The translations under genes and the position numbers were made by a program. Below are positions 11,327 through 23,014 of a stretch of 64,000 nt of DNA, one piece after another. The notes under the pieces were generated by a model that was not told the origin of the DNA, searched no databases, and saw only the letters and a list, made by a program, of their open reading frames with translations. Origin of the DNA: Phanerodontia chrysosporium (taxonomy: Eukaryota; Basidiomycota; Agaricomycetes; Polyporales; Phanerochaetaceae); the NCBI GenBank assembly GCA_001910725.1, contig MJGA01000003.1, positions 248,001-312,000 on the forward strand, read 5' to 3'. How positions within the stretch are numbered: position 1 is the stretch's first letter; each line of letters starts with the position of its first letter.

Positions 11327-14300
11327 CTACGTCTTCTTCCTCTTCGCCGGCCTCTTGGTTGTCGCTGTCGAAGCAGCAGGCGTCCCACTTCCAGGGGTCG
11401 ATGCACGCGACGACTTGGCCGTAGTCTCCTCCGCCTTGATCTCCTCGATACCACGCTTCTTGCCTTTCGTACCCTTCGTCTTCACTTCCTGCGCCTGCTG
11501 CTGCTCGGCCTCCTTCTCGATCATGCCCAAGAGCGTGTTACACCGCCGCTGCAGCTCTTGAGGACTCCGGCTCTTGAAGAACCAGTCGAAGCGGAAGACA
11601 GGGAACTCGCTGATGTCCTTCTTGATGCGCTCGTACACGTCTTCCATCTGCATGCCGTAGTGGTACAAGCGGCAGAGCAGGTACCGATCTTCTTCCTCGG
11701 AATAGACCTTGCCCTTGGTGGTCGGATAGTTCAGCTCCAGCTCTTGCATGGGATACCGTACTGAAGTGATCTTCTTAGCAAGCAGAGCTTCGAGGTTCGA
11801 CCGCTTGTTGCGCTTGGCTTCGCCCTCCTCGATACGAGCCTTGATGCGAGGATATTCTGACAGGTCCTTCCACTTCTTCTTGAAGACATTGTAGTAGTCC
11901 TTGATTTGCTCCGGGGTCTTGGAGTCAACCTCTTTCGCGAAAAGCTCGAAGTCTTCCGTCCTGCGAAAGAGTTAAGACGCTTCATCCTGTGTGAAGTTAC
12001 GAAGGACTCACCATCCATACGTCTCAAGCGCGCGAACGAACTGCTGGAAGTCTCGCCGACTCCAATCCTCAAAGCCCTGCTTGAGGAGTTCGTTCTTCTC
12101 TGCGATCTCCTCCTCGGTCAGGGGCTCAGCATTGTCGATGATCTCCTGCGCGATCTTGCGATCCTCCTCAAGCTTCTCGGGGTGTCATCAGGACCTTGAG
12201 GCTCCTCGACGGTTGCAGGGATCTCGTTCGTCTTCTTATAATACGCAATCTCCTTCTCCTGGAGCTCCGCAAGCCTAGGCGGGAAGAACTGGAAGTCTTG
12301 CAGCTGCAGCTGCTTCGGTGCACGAGGCATTTTTGGCGCCTTATCGGGCTTCGATGGGCCAGCGCGCATTGACTCCTTGAAGTACGCATCGACGGAGTAG
12401 TTGAGCTTACGTTCGCGCTTAGACAAGGACAGCGGATTGAATTGCAGGTTCTTGCGTCCTGCGCGGAAGTCCTCGCCTTCCCACTGTTGGACGGACGCCT
12501 CGGACTTGAAGTTGGCAAGCGCGTCGAACGAGAGGCCTTCATACTTGCTGTTGAGCTCCGCCGTGCGCTCTTCGCCCCGTTGAATAATGGCGTCAATGTC
12601 GTCGTTGACCATTAGGTCGTCCGAGGAATTGACAATATGCTCGGCTCCATGGGTGATCATCTCCAAGAGCTCCTCTTTGTTGGCCGCCTTCGACGTCTGA
12701 GTCCGACCCTGCTGAATGACGAGCTGGTCGAGCCGAAGCTTCTGCGCTGCGCGCTCAAGCATGCGCTCCTCGACACTGCCCTCCGTGATGAACCGGAAAA
12801 CGTAGACTTGCTTCGTCTGACCGATACGGTGCGCACGGTCCATGGCCTGCAAGTCGGCCTGTGGGTTCCAATCGCTGTCGTACAACACAACGACGTCGGC
12901 AGTGGTCAAATTGATACCGAGACCACCAGCACGAGTCGTTAAGAGGAAGATGAACTTGTCGCTATCTGGCTTGTTGTACTCGTCGATGGCGACGATACGA
13001 TCGTCGTGAGCGGTACCACCGTCGATACGGCAGTACTTGTAGCCGCGGAACAAACAGTAATCTTCCAGGATATCGAGCATGCGGCTCATCTGGCTAAAAA
13101 TGAGGACACGCGAGCCCTTCGTCTTCATCGACTTGAGGAGCTTGTCTAGAATGACCATCTTGCCCGAGTTCTCAATCAGGTGCTCGTCAGTCGTGTACGG
13201 GGGACCAGGCTCCGCGCCGTCGAAGAGGTATGGGTGGCAAGTGACCTTGCGGAGCTGCATGACCATGTTCATCAGGCGCGTCTTCCCCTCTTTCTTGCCT
13301 GTCAAGCCTGAAAACCGAAGAACGGTCACTATATGCTCTCCCAAATTCAAGGGAAGTCGTACCGTTGACAGCGTCAATATCCTTCTCAAGGACTGAGCGG
13401 TACCACTTTCGCTGCATCTCTGTGAGACCGACGTAGATGTTGATTTCCTTTTTCGGGAGAAGGTTCTTCTCGACGTCGCTCTTCACACGACGAAGGAGGA
13501 ATGGTCGAAGGATCTTGTGCAGCGCCTCCACGACCTTCTTGCTTTTCTCGTCGTCAGACTCGCCGTCGGCTTCGTCCTTGTGCAAGAAGCTCTCGAGGTC
13601 AGCGTAGTCGGAGAAGATCTCTGGGCAGATGAAGTTGAGGAGTGCAAAGAGCTCCTTCATGTTGTTCTGCAGGGGAGTCCCGGTGATCAACAGTCGACCG
13701 CGCGACATGAAGGACCGGACTATCTGAGAGAGAATGGAGTCGACGTTTTTGATGCGATGCGCTTCGTCGATCACGATGTATTCGAACGATAGCCTCTTGA
13801 GCGCGGACTTCTCGATGAGACAGATTTCGTAGGACGTGATGAGAACTGAGAAGTCTTGGGGGATTATACGGCTTGCGATGATTTCTGCTCGCTCTTCTTT
13901 GGTGCCGGTCAAGAGGACAGTGTTCACGTCTGGTGTCCACTTCTCGAACTCCCGTGCCCAATTCTGCAGCGTCGACTTCGGCACGACGACAAGGTGAGGA
14001 CCTTGAATATCTTTGTAGTGCTTGAGATACGAGAGGAATGAGATGGTCTGCAGAGTCTTTCCGAGGCCCATCTCGTCCGCAAGGATGCCATTCAAGCCAT
14101 TGTGGTGGAGAGACACCATCCAGTTGAGACCTTGCAGCTGATATGGACGCATAGTGCCATTGATGACTGCACTCGTGTGATGAGCTGACGCGCACACTCC
14201 TGGAGACGCTTGTACTCACAGCTGGGCGACTCCTCGAAGACGAACGGTTGATCATCGCCACCTGCCTGCAGCTCGCCATCCTTCAGCATCTCTTCATCTT

Positions 14301-15115
14301 CCTCCTTCTCAGATTTCCTATGCCGAGCATTGTTGTCACTGCGCAGCCGTCAGAAGACCTGCATACGTCGAGCGCCTATGGAAAACGTACACTGCTTTCT
14401 TGCGACCTCGACCCTTCGGTTTTGGTTGCGCATCCAAGAGCGCTGCGTATTGGGGATCACGGGCTTTCTGCATACAGATTCAGTCAATGTTAGATGTGGC
14501 GCAGGACGGTGCTCGCACCTTGATGTCCACGAAGTGTTTGAAGAGCTCGGTTTGACCAAGGAGATATGAGTAGCGCTTGACCGCATCAGAGATCTAGAAA
14601 AACAAGTTGAGTTGCCACGCAGCAGGTCAGGAGGCTGTGTGCGCACCTTGGCCTTGTCCATTTCCTGCCGTTTCTCTTGTAGCTTGCCCTCATCGACCTT
14701 GCGTTTTTGCTTGCGGGCTTCACTGGCTTGTTGCCGAGCTAATTTAGCTGGTGATAGCGTTCCCGGTCCACGAGTCTGTAGAGAGAACACGCGTCTTACG
14801 CGTTAGAGACACGGTCCAAGCTACGCGAGTTGCAAGCCTGACGTACCTGAGTCGCATCGTCGTCGCCCTCCAATTCGTCTACTTCCATGGCCTCGACGTC
14901 CTCAGCATACTCGCTCTCAGGCCCCTCGCTCTCCTGAAGGATACCTAGTCAGATATAGCCGTCATTCTGCAGACACCTGCCATTACCTGGCGGGACACAA
15001 TGTTGGAGGGCACGACATCGCTGAGCTTGTCGTCTTCCACGATGACCTCTGGGTTCTGCAAGACCGGGTTTGAGTAATTGCTAGAATTCGAGCAATGGGA
15101 AATACGCACACTCAT
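11327..15115 (-). CDS. ISWI-family chromatin-remodelling ATPase
   Basis: SNF2-type nucleosome-sliding ATPase. Domains in order: a charged N-terminal region ([20 protein letters not shown]); a DEXH core starting [13 protein letters not shown], with Walker [13 protein letters not shown] in [10 protein letters not shown] and motif [13 protein letters not shown]; a helicase C lobe ([41 protein letters not shown]); then HAND, SANT ([20 protein letters not shown]) and SLIDE ([28 protein letters not shown]). A basic Lys/Ala/Thr tail ends at the TAG at 11327-11329. Introns are small and in phase, for example the one joining ETYGW to [11 protein letters not shown] near 11960-12010. One base appears missing in a run of four G (plus strand) at 12179-12182, between GPDDTP and [11 protein letters not shown]. 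The ATG at 15115-15113 opens the last in-frame stretch and is a tentative start. The family identity is very secure. Confidence 0.95.
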
Positions 15116-15662
15116 CGTTGATACCGTTGATGATCCTTACGGTAGGAAGGTGGAGGTCGAAGGAGAAGAACTGCTGGGCGTTTGGAATCAGGATAAGCCG
15201 CTTTCGGGCTTATCCCGACAATAACCTCGGGATAAACTCCAGAAATAGAAATGTGAGTGGGCCACTCCGCGGAAACGATTCACCTCGTGCAAGCGTTGTC
15301 CACTCCTCTGTCGCTGCGCATCCTGCCCTCGAATTGCCACTCCTCTTGAACCAGCTTCAGTGTCGCGATATCAGCACCGTCTGGTTGCTGTCATAACTCC
15401 GTGACGACCCCGAAGACAGCGACAATGGATTCTGGTCCGTGGCCAACGGCGGCCTTGCTGTACTCTTTGACGTCCTCTTGTTCTTTGGAAGACCGACATC
15501 GCATTCCCCTTGTACAGATTGATCCTCCCCGCGCTAATCTGCACGAGGCTGTTATAATGACATCGGCCTCAGTATATATTCCTGCATACCCGGCGCACTG
15601 TCCCTGTGCTACTCACCGTCTCTGTCCGTTTTTGCCTTCCTCTCTAGCCGTAATCGACCTCC
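15116..15662. other. Divergent intergenic region with a small hairpin
   Basis: About 550 bp between the ISWI start and the orphan gene start. It contains an inverted repeat with 9-bp arms (15191-15199 and 15207-15215, spacer GCTTTCG). Part of 15270-15490 reads as plausible peptide on the minus strand (EEWQFEGRMR) but has stops and no start I can support; it could be a missed upstream ISWI exon. Confidence 0.4.
15191..15215. repeat. Inverted repeat (9-bp arms, 7-nt loop)
   Basis: GGATAAGCC and its reverse complement GGCTTATCC are separated by GCTTTCG. The element sits just upstream of the proposed ISWI start, so it could form a stem-loop in that 5' leader or be a paired binding site. A GGGATAA motif recurs about 20 bp to the right. 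Confidence 0.5.
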
Positions 15663-16487
15663 ATGCTGTCAACAAAGTTCCTTCCGAAGCCACCTGAGTC
15701 ACTGCCAGATCCTAATGTGCCAACCAACGCCCAAGAAGAGAAAGCAGGATACTTGACGCCACCGCCATCCCCTCGCTATGTTTCGCCTTCCGCGCAATTC
15801 GAACACTGGGGCTTCTCAAGCCTCTGAATGCTTACTCTCCATATCTGGATTTTTTCTGCTCCCGGAAACAGAGGACGTACGTTGTAGGAGGATCCAAGGC
15901 GGACGGTGCCGACTTTGTGGCGCCGATTTTGAGTGCGTGCACCTACAGCAACCTAACGAAAAAGGCTGCAGCTGACCGTCTCAAAAATATAGTGATTACA
16001 CCGTTCTGTGTGATTACTTGGGATGGCACAGATAGTCCCGATTCGGTTCAATTTACCTCCAAATTTCGCGTCACTCCGGACATCCCGAACCCACCGGAGC
16101 TGGGCATATTCGTGTGTTCTCTCAACCCTTAATGTCCGGCAGTCGAAATGACACCATCTTAGCACAACTATCGTATGATGGAACTCGGAGAAACCTGTGT
16201 GCTTCGCCATGGGGATGTCCTCGACTTTGCTGCTATCCACGAAAGATACCATCCAGGACAGGAATTCAGTGCGTACCCCGCTTATCCCTCTGTTCTCACT
16301 GAAATTATCATGCGGCCGTATAGGGTTCGTTTGGTTGCAATGCACCACTCGCGGCTGGTTGCCCCTCGAATACACCCAATATCACTGCGGGTGGCTGGAT
16401 TCCGACCTGCCAATCTACTCAGACCACTACTCTACAGGAAGAGCGGTCCCAGTTGCATATGCGAGATGGCTGAAATCTCGCAGTTAA
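15663..16487 (+). CDS. Orphan protein of unknown function (about 239 aa)
   Basis: Not recognised. Exons: 15663-16111, 16163-16268 and 16324-16487, with introns GTGTGT...CTTAG and GTGCGT...TATAG. The N-terminus is Pro-rich and polar (PKPPESLPDPNVPTNAQ, YLTPPPSPRYVSPSA). It is followed by a likely globular part (SPYLDFFCSRKQRTYVVGG, KNIVITPFCVITWDGTD, MMELGETCVLRHGDVLDFAA). The end (FVWLQCTTRGWLPLEYTQ) is rich in Trp and Tyr and stops at TAA 16485-16487. The frame breaks once in a G run at 15808-15811. Restoring one base makes exon 1 exactly 150 codons and the whole CDS 240 codons including stop, which supports both the model and a one-base error. No signal peptide or TM helix is seen. It lies head to head with ISWI. 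Confidence 0.6.
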
Positions 16488-17706
16488 CAAGGACAGATTG
16501 CATCGTGGCGCCCGCAAGATCCATGCTGGCCATGGTCTGGGCCTGTTTATCCATATACGACGACATGTATTATCCCTTGTTGATGACTGCTATGTTATGT
16601 GTGAGTTTCCCAATATCAGTCGGCAGTTGACACGGAATGCATTGTTAGGTTCGCTGGACCAATTGACGGGCCCTTCGCTGACACACTCTCTGGTGGAACG
16701 GGGGTAGCGATAAGCTGCAGTGCGCGCTGCATAGGTACGAAGTTCGACCAAGACCGCTGCCGACATCGATGCTGACCGCAGACCACCCGAGCGGCCCGCT
16801 AGCAGCGCATGTTGCCTTGGCATGCGAACCTCGACCATCCTTCTATCACCGCGTGCTGGACGACACCATGGCTTGCACACTGCGGCGGACCTCGCAGGGA
16901 AGCTCGGACTGACCTTCTACGTCCAGGGGCGATGAGTACGGCTGCCCCTCGGCATCGCGCAGGCGAACCTGGCATACACGGCTCCTGCGGCCGGCTCCCC
17001 GCGAAAAAATAGCGGGAGAAGTTTGGGATCAAATGCGAGGTTTGTATGTAATCGAACGCGGGTTCCTGCTCGATTAATGCTGGCTCGACGATCCCTGTGG
17101 CATCATGGCTTGGGTAGGCAGTGGACATACTCAAAACGAAAGACGCCCGTATACTAGGTTCGAACTAACGCGGTGCTATACACCCTCTGCTTATGGCTAG
17201 ATAGGTTCGTCCCCTTCTCGCCGCGTGTTGTCCGGGGTTTCTCAGCACCAGAACCACAGCGAGGGGAGCCCTCCGCAGCACTCGCACACAAGGTACCCTT
17301 CGATGAGACAGTACAAGGTCTCGCCGAAAGCTAATTACGCATCTAGACATATTTGGAGCACCGACGGGACGTTCTTCTCCATTCATCCTTCTGCCGTGTG
17401 CTCCTAATGGTGCTGTCGAGGGAAAGCACCTGCGCCCAACTATCTAGAATTGGTTAGCATTGTATTGACCCGCCTATCTCCCGTCTTGACCTTAACAGGT
17501 GGCAGTAATCGGTTCTCACCCGAGGTCTCTCGACCACGCTCCCCGGTCTTGAAACGAGGACGGTTAGTCATTTACCACTTGAGCACAAAAACTAAGACTT
17601 ACTGGGGACGGCGGTCCTTTAACCCTACAGCTACGTCGGCCGTCACCGGTCCACGGTGTCTCGTTCCTGTGGTCCCCGCCACGACGATAAGCTGAGGCCG
17701 TACGAG
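16488..17706 (+). pseudogene. Coding-like remnants of unknown origin
   Basis: Between the orphan gene and the frame at 17707, several stretches read as convincing plus-strand peptide in different phases: GPFADTLSGGTGVAIS near 16670, TSMLTADHPSGPLAAH then SFYHRVLDDTMACTL near 16765-16880, EKIAGEVWDQMRG near 17005-17040, and FVPFSPRVVRGFSAPEP near 17205-17260. They are split by in-frame stops such as the TGA ending SQGSSD near 16910, and the possible introns between them are poor. This is either a decayed gene, perhaps the 3' part of the neighbouring orphan gene, or a gene with several base errors. I cannot assign a family. Confidence 0.35.
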
Positions 17707-18087
17707 ATGTTCATCGGCAGATTCCCGATGCCGCGCCACAAATCTGCAGCAGTCATCTGTGCGTATGGCCCGCCCACGAAATCGATGCTCGGGAACCTGC
17801 CGCACGAGCGTTCGGAAGAGCCCCTGGTGGCCTGTGGTTCTTGCAGCATTTGTTTGTCCCTCACGACCTCATGGCAGACGGCAGACCAGGCAAGGAGGGA
17901 AATGTCGGACCCTGCAGAAATCACTCCCGAGGAACACTTCGAAGCTGATGAACTACTTTACTTGGAGGACGACACGTTCATCGCGCGCGGCAGCCAATCG
18001 CCCGAAGATTTTGCAATGCGATCAAAAAGTCTGCACGGACACATAAGCCTAGTTAGCAATGATCGCTCGCACCGTGAGTGTAGATGA
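17707..18087 (+). CDS. Hypothetical acidic-tailed protein fragment (126 aa)
   Basis: Open frame from ATG at 17707 to TGA at 18087. It begins MFIGRFPMPRHKSAAVICAY, carries a Cys-containing centre (LVACGSCSICLSL) and an acidic end (SDPAEITPEEHFEADELLYLE). It may be the last exon of the damaged locus to its left, since the frame stays open upstream of the ATG (VVPATTI). No domain is recognised. Composition looks coding, but start and completeness are uncertain. Confidence 0.35.
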   Translation: MFIGRFPMPRHKSAAVICAYGPPTKSMLGNLPHERSEEPLVACGSCSICLSLTTSWQTADQARREMSDPAEITPEEHFEADELLYLEDDTFIARGSQSPEDFAMRSKSLHGHISLVSNDRSHRECR

Positions 18088-18267
18088 TCACCTGATATAT
18101 GAATGGACGCATTGATGTATGTAGATTCTTGGCCGATTTACGACCCCTGACATGACCGAAGTCACCGCCGCAGACACGACGACACAGAAGATATATGTTA
18201 CCAACGGACAATTATTCCACGTTGATTCACCCTATGTCTACATGTTATACATTCACAGCGTTTCTGC

Positions 18268-18726
18268 TCAGCGAGTCTTGGAGCCGAGCTCCTTGAGAAC
18301 TTCCTTCGAATGCTCCTTAGCTTCCTGGCTTGTGTTTGGGTTGGACAAGTTTGCCTGCAGGAGCCCAGGTAAGTACCACTGCGTGGAAATTGCTCCCGGC
18401 ATGTACGCGCCTTGTGACCACGCTCTACGTTCTTCAAGTGCGCCGCCTCACTATCGAGGGCGCCGCTCTTCTCCAATTCTCTCAGCTTCTGCTTGTCAGC
18501 GCGCTTGGCCTCCTCGCTGACGTTGGGGTTGTGCAAAGCGCCCTCTGAGGACGGGCTCAGACTCGGCTCTGCCTGGAAGAATGAACATACGTACTCAATC
18601 CACGAGCGACATCGGAAGGGTCGGCCCCGCTCGAAGTCGACTTGGCAGAGCCCGTGCTCGCCGCGCGAGCAAAGTTGTAGAACGCGGGCGGAGATGCTGA
18701 GCAAACTGGCGACGGACAAGAGACAT
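18268..18726 (-). CDS. Con-6 family protein (conidiation-specific protein 6)
   Basis: Small soluble protein built from the Con-6 repeat. A first copy (KGALHNPNVSEEAKRADKQK, then LRELEKSGALDSEAA and NVERGHKA) is followed by a second (NLSNPNTSQEAKEHSKE) that ends VLKELGSKTR at TGA 18268-18270. In filamentous fungi these proteins are abundant in spores and under stress, and their biochemical role is unknown. An intron near 18544-18592 joins ARGL to KGALHNPN in phase. A second near 18355-18407 separates the repeats, but its phase does not close cleanly. ATG at 18726 (MSLVRRQFAQ) is the likely start and needs one missing base near 18700 to reach the FYNFARAAST frame. The coordinates are good to a few bases. 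Confidence 0.75.
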
Positions 18727-18947
18727 GTTGACGGTGATGTTCGAAAGTCAAAAAACAATAGGTTGTCGTCGGGAGCTGCCCTCGTTTTATGTGCTGGGGA
18801 AGCGTGGCGTTGTGTCCATATTGAGGTCATAGCAGGTGCGCGTGATGTCATGTGGCGCATCGCCGCTCGCGCTGCATCGACGTCGAACACAAGCGTTCTC
18901 TATTTGGCATTGCCGGATTAGAAATGTACAATTGGTCGTTGTATACG

Positions 18948-20906
18948 CTACAGCTCCCGCCTTCGGTTGCCCAGATCGGTGCGCTTGTCGTAGTAGTCGT
19001 ACACAGGCTCCAATCCCTGCTTTTGCAGAGCCTTGGCGACCTCTTCGGCGCCTTTCATAACACGCAGCAGGTTCTTGTTCGTTAGTCCCTCAATCTCGCT
19101 GCGTGTCCAGCCCCGAGTGATAAGTTCGGCGATCTGATCAAGAAGGAGACTGATTAGAGGAGGTAAGTTCACCCATGGGGAACACTTACCAGTTCAGGGT
19201 ACTTCGAGACGTCTTCGAGGTCTTTGGGTGTAGAGCCGATGCCGTCGAAGTCCGATCCCAATCCGACGCTGAAGACAGGTGAATCTAAGTAGACATAGAT
19301 ATGCCCAAAATAAACGTACTGCTTCTTCCCTGCAATCTTGGCGATATGCTCGACATGGTCCGCTACGACCTGGACAGTAGCCTGACCAGGATCTGCAACG
19401 AAGTCAGGAGCGAAGTTGACCTAGAATGGCGTCAGATAGTAACGCTCGTGTGAGGTGATAATACAGACCATCACGACCGCGTCTGTCTTGTTCTCGCCGA
19501 TGCCAACCATAGAGAGAATGTCATCGGGAACGTTTCGTTCATGCGTATGAACCGCCCTCGCAGAAGAGTGCGACCAGATGATAGGAGCCTGGGTTGCGCG
19601 CGTCAACTATCCTATTCAATGCCTGAAAAATGGGAGCATACCCTGGAGTACTTCAGAGCTTGGCGAGCGGTATCGTCCGAAGTGTGACTCAGATCGACCA
19701 GCATTCCAATTCGGTTCATCTCGTCAATAAGAGAATAGCCGAGGGGACTGACCAAGAGAAATGTGAGTGCAAGTGTCCCTCAAGTATTTGCCATGCTTAC
19801 CTCAGGCCGCCCCATCTGGCTGGAAGTGTACCGCACGAGTCGGCAAACGCGTTGTGACAAGTGTGGGTCAAGGTCACGTATCGTACTCCAAGGTCGTACA
19901 GCTGGCGCATTACCGCAATGGAATTCCCCAGCTGGTGACCGCTGAAGAGCAATGAGCAAGCGAACGGCGGTGTGGTGGCACGTCTTACCCTTCGACGCCA
20001 ATCATGCTAGCAATCTTACCACGGTTAAGGGCGCGACGGATGTCGTGAGCAGTAAGGGCGAGTTCGAAGGTCTGACAAATAAACAATGTAAGACATGTTT
20101 GCACAGACAGATATGAGGTTAACTTACGTCTGAGTACTTGCTGATGAGGATCTTCGAGATGTCAATTTGTTCCAATGTGTCGCTAGCGAGCCGATCTCAA
20201 TAAATGCGATTCATAAAGTGTCTGAATCAGTAATATCTTACCGAACACGCCAAGTACTGTTCAGGAAGTCTGGTCCTTCGTCATAGCCCGCCCAGTCCGC
20301 GCAAGCAACGAAGGCAGACCTAATAGTTTTGAGCCAGGAATCAAGATACTTGAAGAGCTACACTCACCAGAAGAATCCGCCAACTTGGCCCTTTCTCAGC
20401 CTCGGGATATCAACATGTTGAGGAAGCTCGCCATTCAAGTCGAAAGCCGACGCGTTATTGCCGTAGGCCCCGCGAACGAAGATGGGAAGGTCTGACCATT
20501 GTCGTCGGCAAAAGGACAGGACAATTAGGAGTTTAAGAATACATACCGATGTGACCGTCCTGTATCATTCAGCTATCAGCGCCAGAGCGACTGAGAACCG
20601 ACCATGACTTACAATAACAGGCGCCTTGTTCAGTATCCGCTTCGCTGCCTTATGTGGATCCTTTGGCAACCCGACGACCGCATCCGCAACTTGTCCAGAC
20701 CACTTCCCAAAGTTGTCGATAACAACCAGGAAGCAGAGCCAATACGCAATGAACCGCAGCGTGCTGCCCAAAGTGAACCAGCGACTAGCCAAAGCGCCGC
20801 CCCTGCCACTCCAGCTACGGTTGGGACGCGCGAGCTCATTTGCATGGATGATCAGCGGTGTAGCCTCCTCCGCGTCGCGCTGCGTCTTCTCTGTGGACGG
20901 ATTCAT
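18948..20906 (-). CDS. Membrane dipeptidase (M19 family)
   Basis: Zinc peptidase that cleaves dipeptides, related to renal dipeptidase. The N-terminus ([18 protein letters not shown]) is cytoplasmic and is followed by one transmembrane helix ([15 protein letters not shown]), so it is a type II membrane protein with a luminal or extracellular catalytic domain. Metal-site marks are DGHIDLP (split by an intron inside the Asp codon), [32 protein letters not shown] and [10 protein letters not shown]. The C-terminal helices ([19 protein letters not shown]) match the family end and stop at 18948. Many introns of about 50-60 nt interrupt it. The start at 20904-20906 is 235 bp from the divergent RPAP3-like gene, so the two probably share a promoter region. 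No frame break was noticed. Confidence 0.9.
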
Positions 20907-21141
20907 GGTGGAGGGAAGAGTCAAGAGACGTGTGAGAGCGCGCGAGCGATGATGTGAGACGCAAGCACGCGGAGGCACCTCACGCGCACGGGCCGAACCG
21001 GCCGTTATCAGGCGGGATTGATGCGCTCGCAACGCCACGAAGTCATTGACAGGCGCCTGCTGAATATCCTCGCTCATTTCTTCCAGATTTTCCAGCTTTG
21101 TACGGGCGCTCACTGCATTACGTCGTTTTCTTCCTCCCGCA

Positions 21142-22751
21142 ATGTCGACTGTACCAGGACAAGACGCAAAGGACAAGGTAGCGAATAGAACATATGTCTC
21201 TACTACGCGACTTGCTCACCATCTCATTGTTTAGGGCAATGCAGCCTTCAAGAGCGGCGACTTCCCCGCAGCCATCGGACACTACACTGCTGCCATCCTC
21301 GCTGACCCGAAGAACCCGACGTATCCCTTGAACCGTGCTGCCGCTTATCTCAAACTAGGCAAGTATGTACTCAAAAACGTGAAGGTTAGGCTACAAAACT
21401 CAACAGCTCGTGCGACAGGCATGAGGATGCGGAACGCGACTGCGACATGACCATCAAGCTCGACCCGAAGAACGTAAAGGCGTGGTTCAGAAGAGGACAG
21501 GCGCGAGCTGGGATGGATAGGCTGCAGGGTGCAAAGGACGGTGCGTGTTCTACATAGCTTTGGGAGACCCCGTGTGGCTGAGCGTACTTGTAAGATTTCA
21601 AGCGGACCTTGCAACTTGACCCTGCAAACGAAGCTGCCAAACAAGAGCTCGCAAAGGTCGAAGCATTGCTACAATATCGTGCCAATAATGTTGGAAAGGT
21701 ACGTTATTGACGAGTGTGCGCGTGTTAGCTAAGCCACTAAAGTTTCCGCAGAAACGCACGCCAATCGACGTGACTGTGCCTTCAACTTCGCGTCCTGCGC
21801 CTTCCTCCACAGGTACCTCTGCTTCTGGCTCTACTCCAAAGCGTCGCCGTGTGCCGATCAAGATTGTTGATAATGCTCCGCAAGCCTCGACCTCCACCTC
21901 GCCACCTGCACCAGCCAAAGCCGATGTCAAAGCTAGAGGTGAATCCAAGGAAGCCTCAGTCACCTATCCTGGTTCCAACACAGAAGACCTGATGAAGCCC
22001 GTGTCGACGCGCACCCTTACACCGACCACGACGACGTCGACTCCTCCGGCCCCGGCGCCCTCTAAAACCACCTCCTTCAAGGACCTCAAGCAAGCGCGAG
22101 AAGCGAGCAAACATTCTCAAACTTCTGTGTCCTCTTCAGCTCCAGCTCCATTAGCCAGTTCCCCACCACCGTCTGCCACACCGCCAAGAGTCACCGCAGG
22201 TGGTGGCATCTTCAGGTCGAATGGCCAGCACACACTCTTTGGCTCATCCGCTCATGGAACTGAGAATACGAGGGGACAAGCCTCTTCTGCTCCAAAACCT
22301 GCGCCATCGGTGAACGGTCAGGGTCCCATGACGCTCTTTGCGTTCAACAAAGCTTGGGCGATGATCGATTCGCCAGAGCGAAAGTGGAATTTCCTTATCG
22401 TGAGTCTTCTGGCCTCGCATTGTGAACGTTCATCGCTAAAGATTCATAACTAAGGATAATGTACCTGCGTCCTCATTGCCAGCAATGTTCAAGACGTCCT
22501 TGGAAGCACCACTTCTGGTTTCGATGCTGGAAACGTTCAAGTTCGTTCTCACAGAGCACGACGATGAACGTACCATCAAAGACTCCGTGAAGTCGTACCT
22601 TCTGCATCTCGCTCGCGTGCCGCGGTTCAGCACCATCATCATGTTCATGAGCAATGATGAGAAGAAGCTCGTCAAGGAGGTATGGGATGGTGTGAGCCGG
22701 ACAGATGATCAAGTTGAGGTTGGCGTTAGGAAGGTGTGGGGTGTACTGTGA
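21142..22751 (+). CDS. RPAP3-like TPR co-chaperone
   Basis: Likely fungal counterpart of RPAP3, an adaptor of the R2TP/Hsp90 machinery for assembling RNA polymerase II and other complexes. Exon 1 is 21142-21177 and exon 2 starts at 21235. Three TPR motifs fill about residues 10-125 (KGNAAFKSGDFPAAIGHYTA, RAAAYLKLGKHEDAERDCD, KAWFRRGQARAGMDRLQGAK). A long Pro/Ser/Thr-rich linker follows (PPAPAPSKTTSFKDLKQA). The C-terminal RPAP3-C domain begins at MTLFAFNKAWAMIDSPERKW and continues LLVSMLETFKFVLTEHDD, YLLHLARVPRFSTIIMFMS to the stop at 22749-22751. All junctions checked are in phase. It diverges from the dipeptidase gene. Confidence 0.87.
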
Positions 22752-23014
22752 TTCCCACTGGTGAAGCTACGTTACTGTATTATCTGAGAGCCTATAGCTA
22801 AACACTGAGAGCCAGTATTAGTTTTGCGAATATTATCGACATGCTACAAACTTGGCGTCAACACTGCTAAACCTCGCAATCACGGCGTGCAGCTAGATTA
22901 GAGCATGACAGCCGTGAGCAAAAATCTGCCATTCTAGGAGTGACAAGAGATCATTTGCACTGCGTTCGCCGCGCCTGTTCTAACCGCCCGTCATATCACG
23001 ACTATCACCATGTT

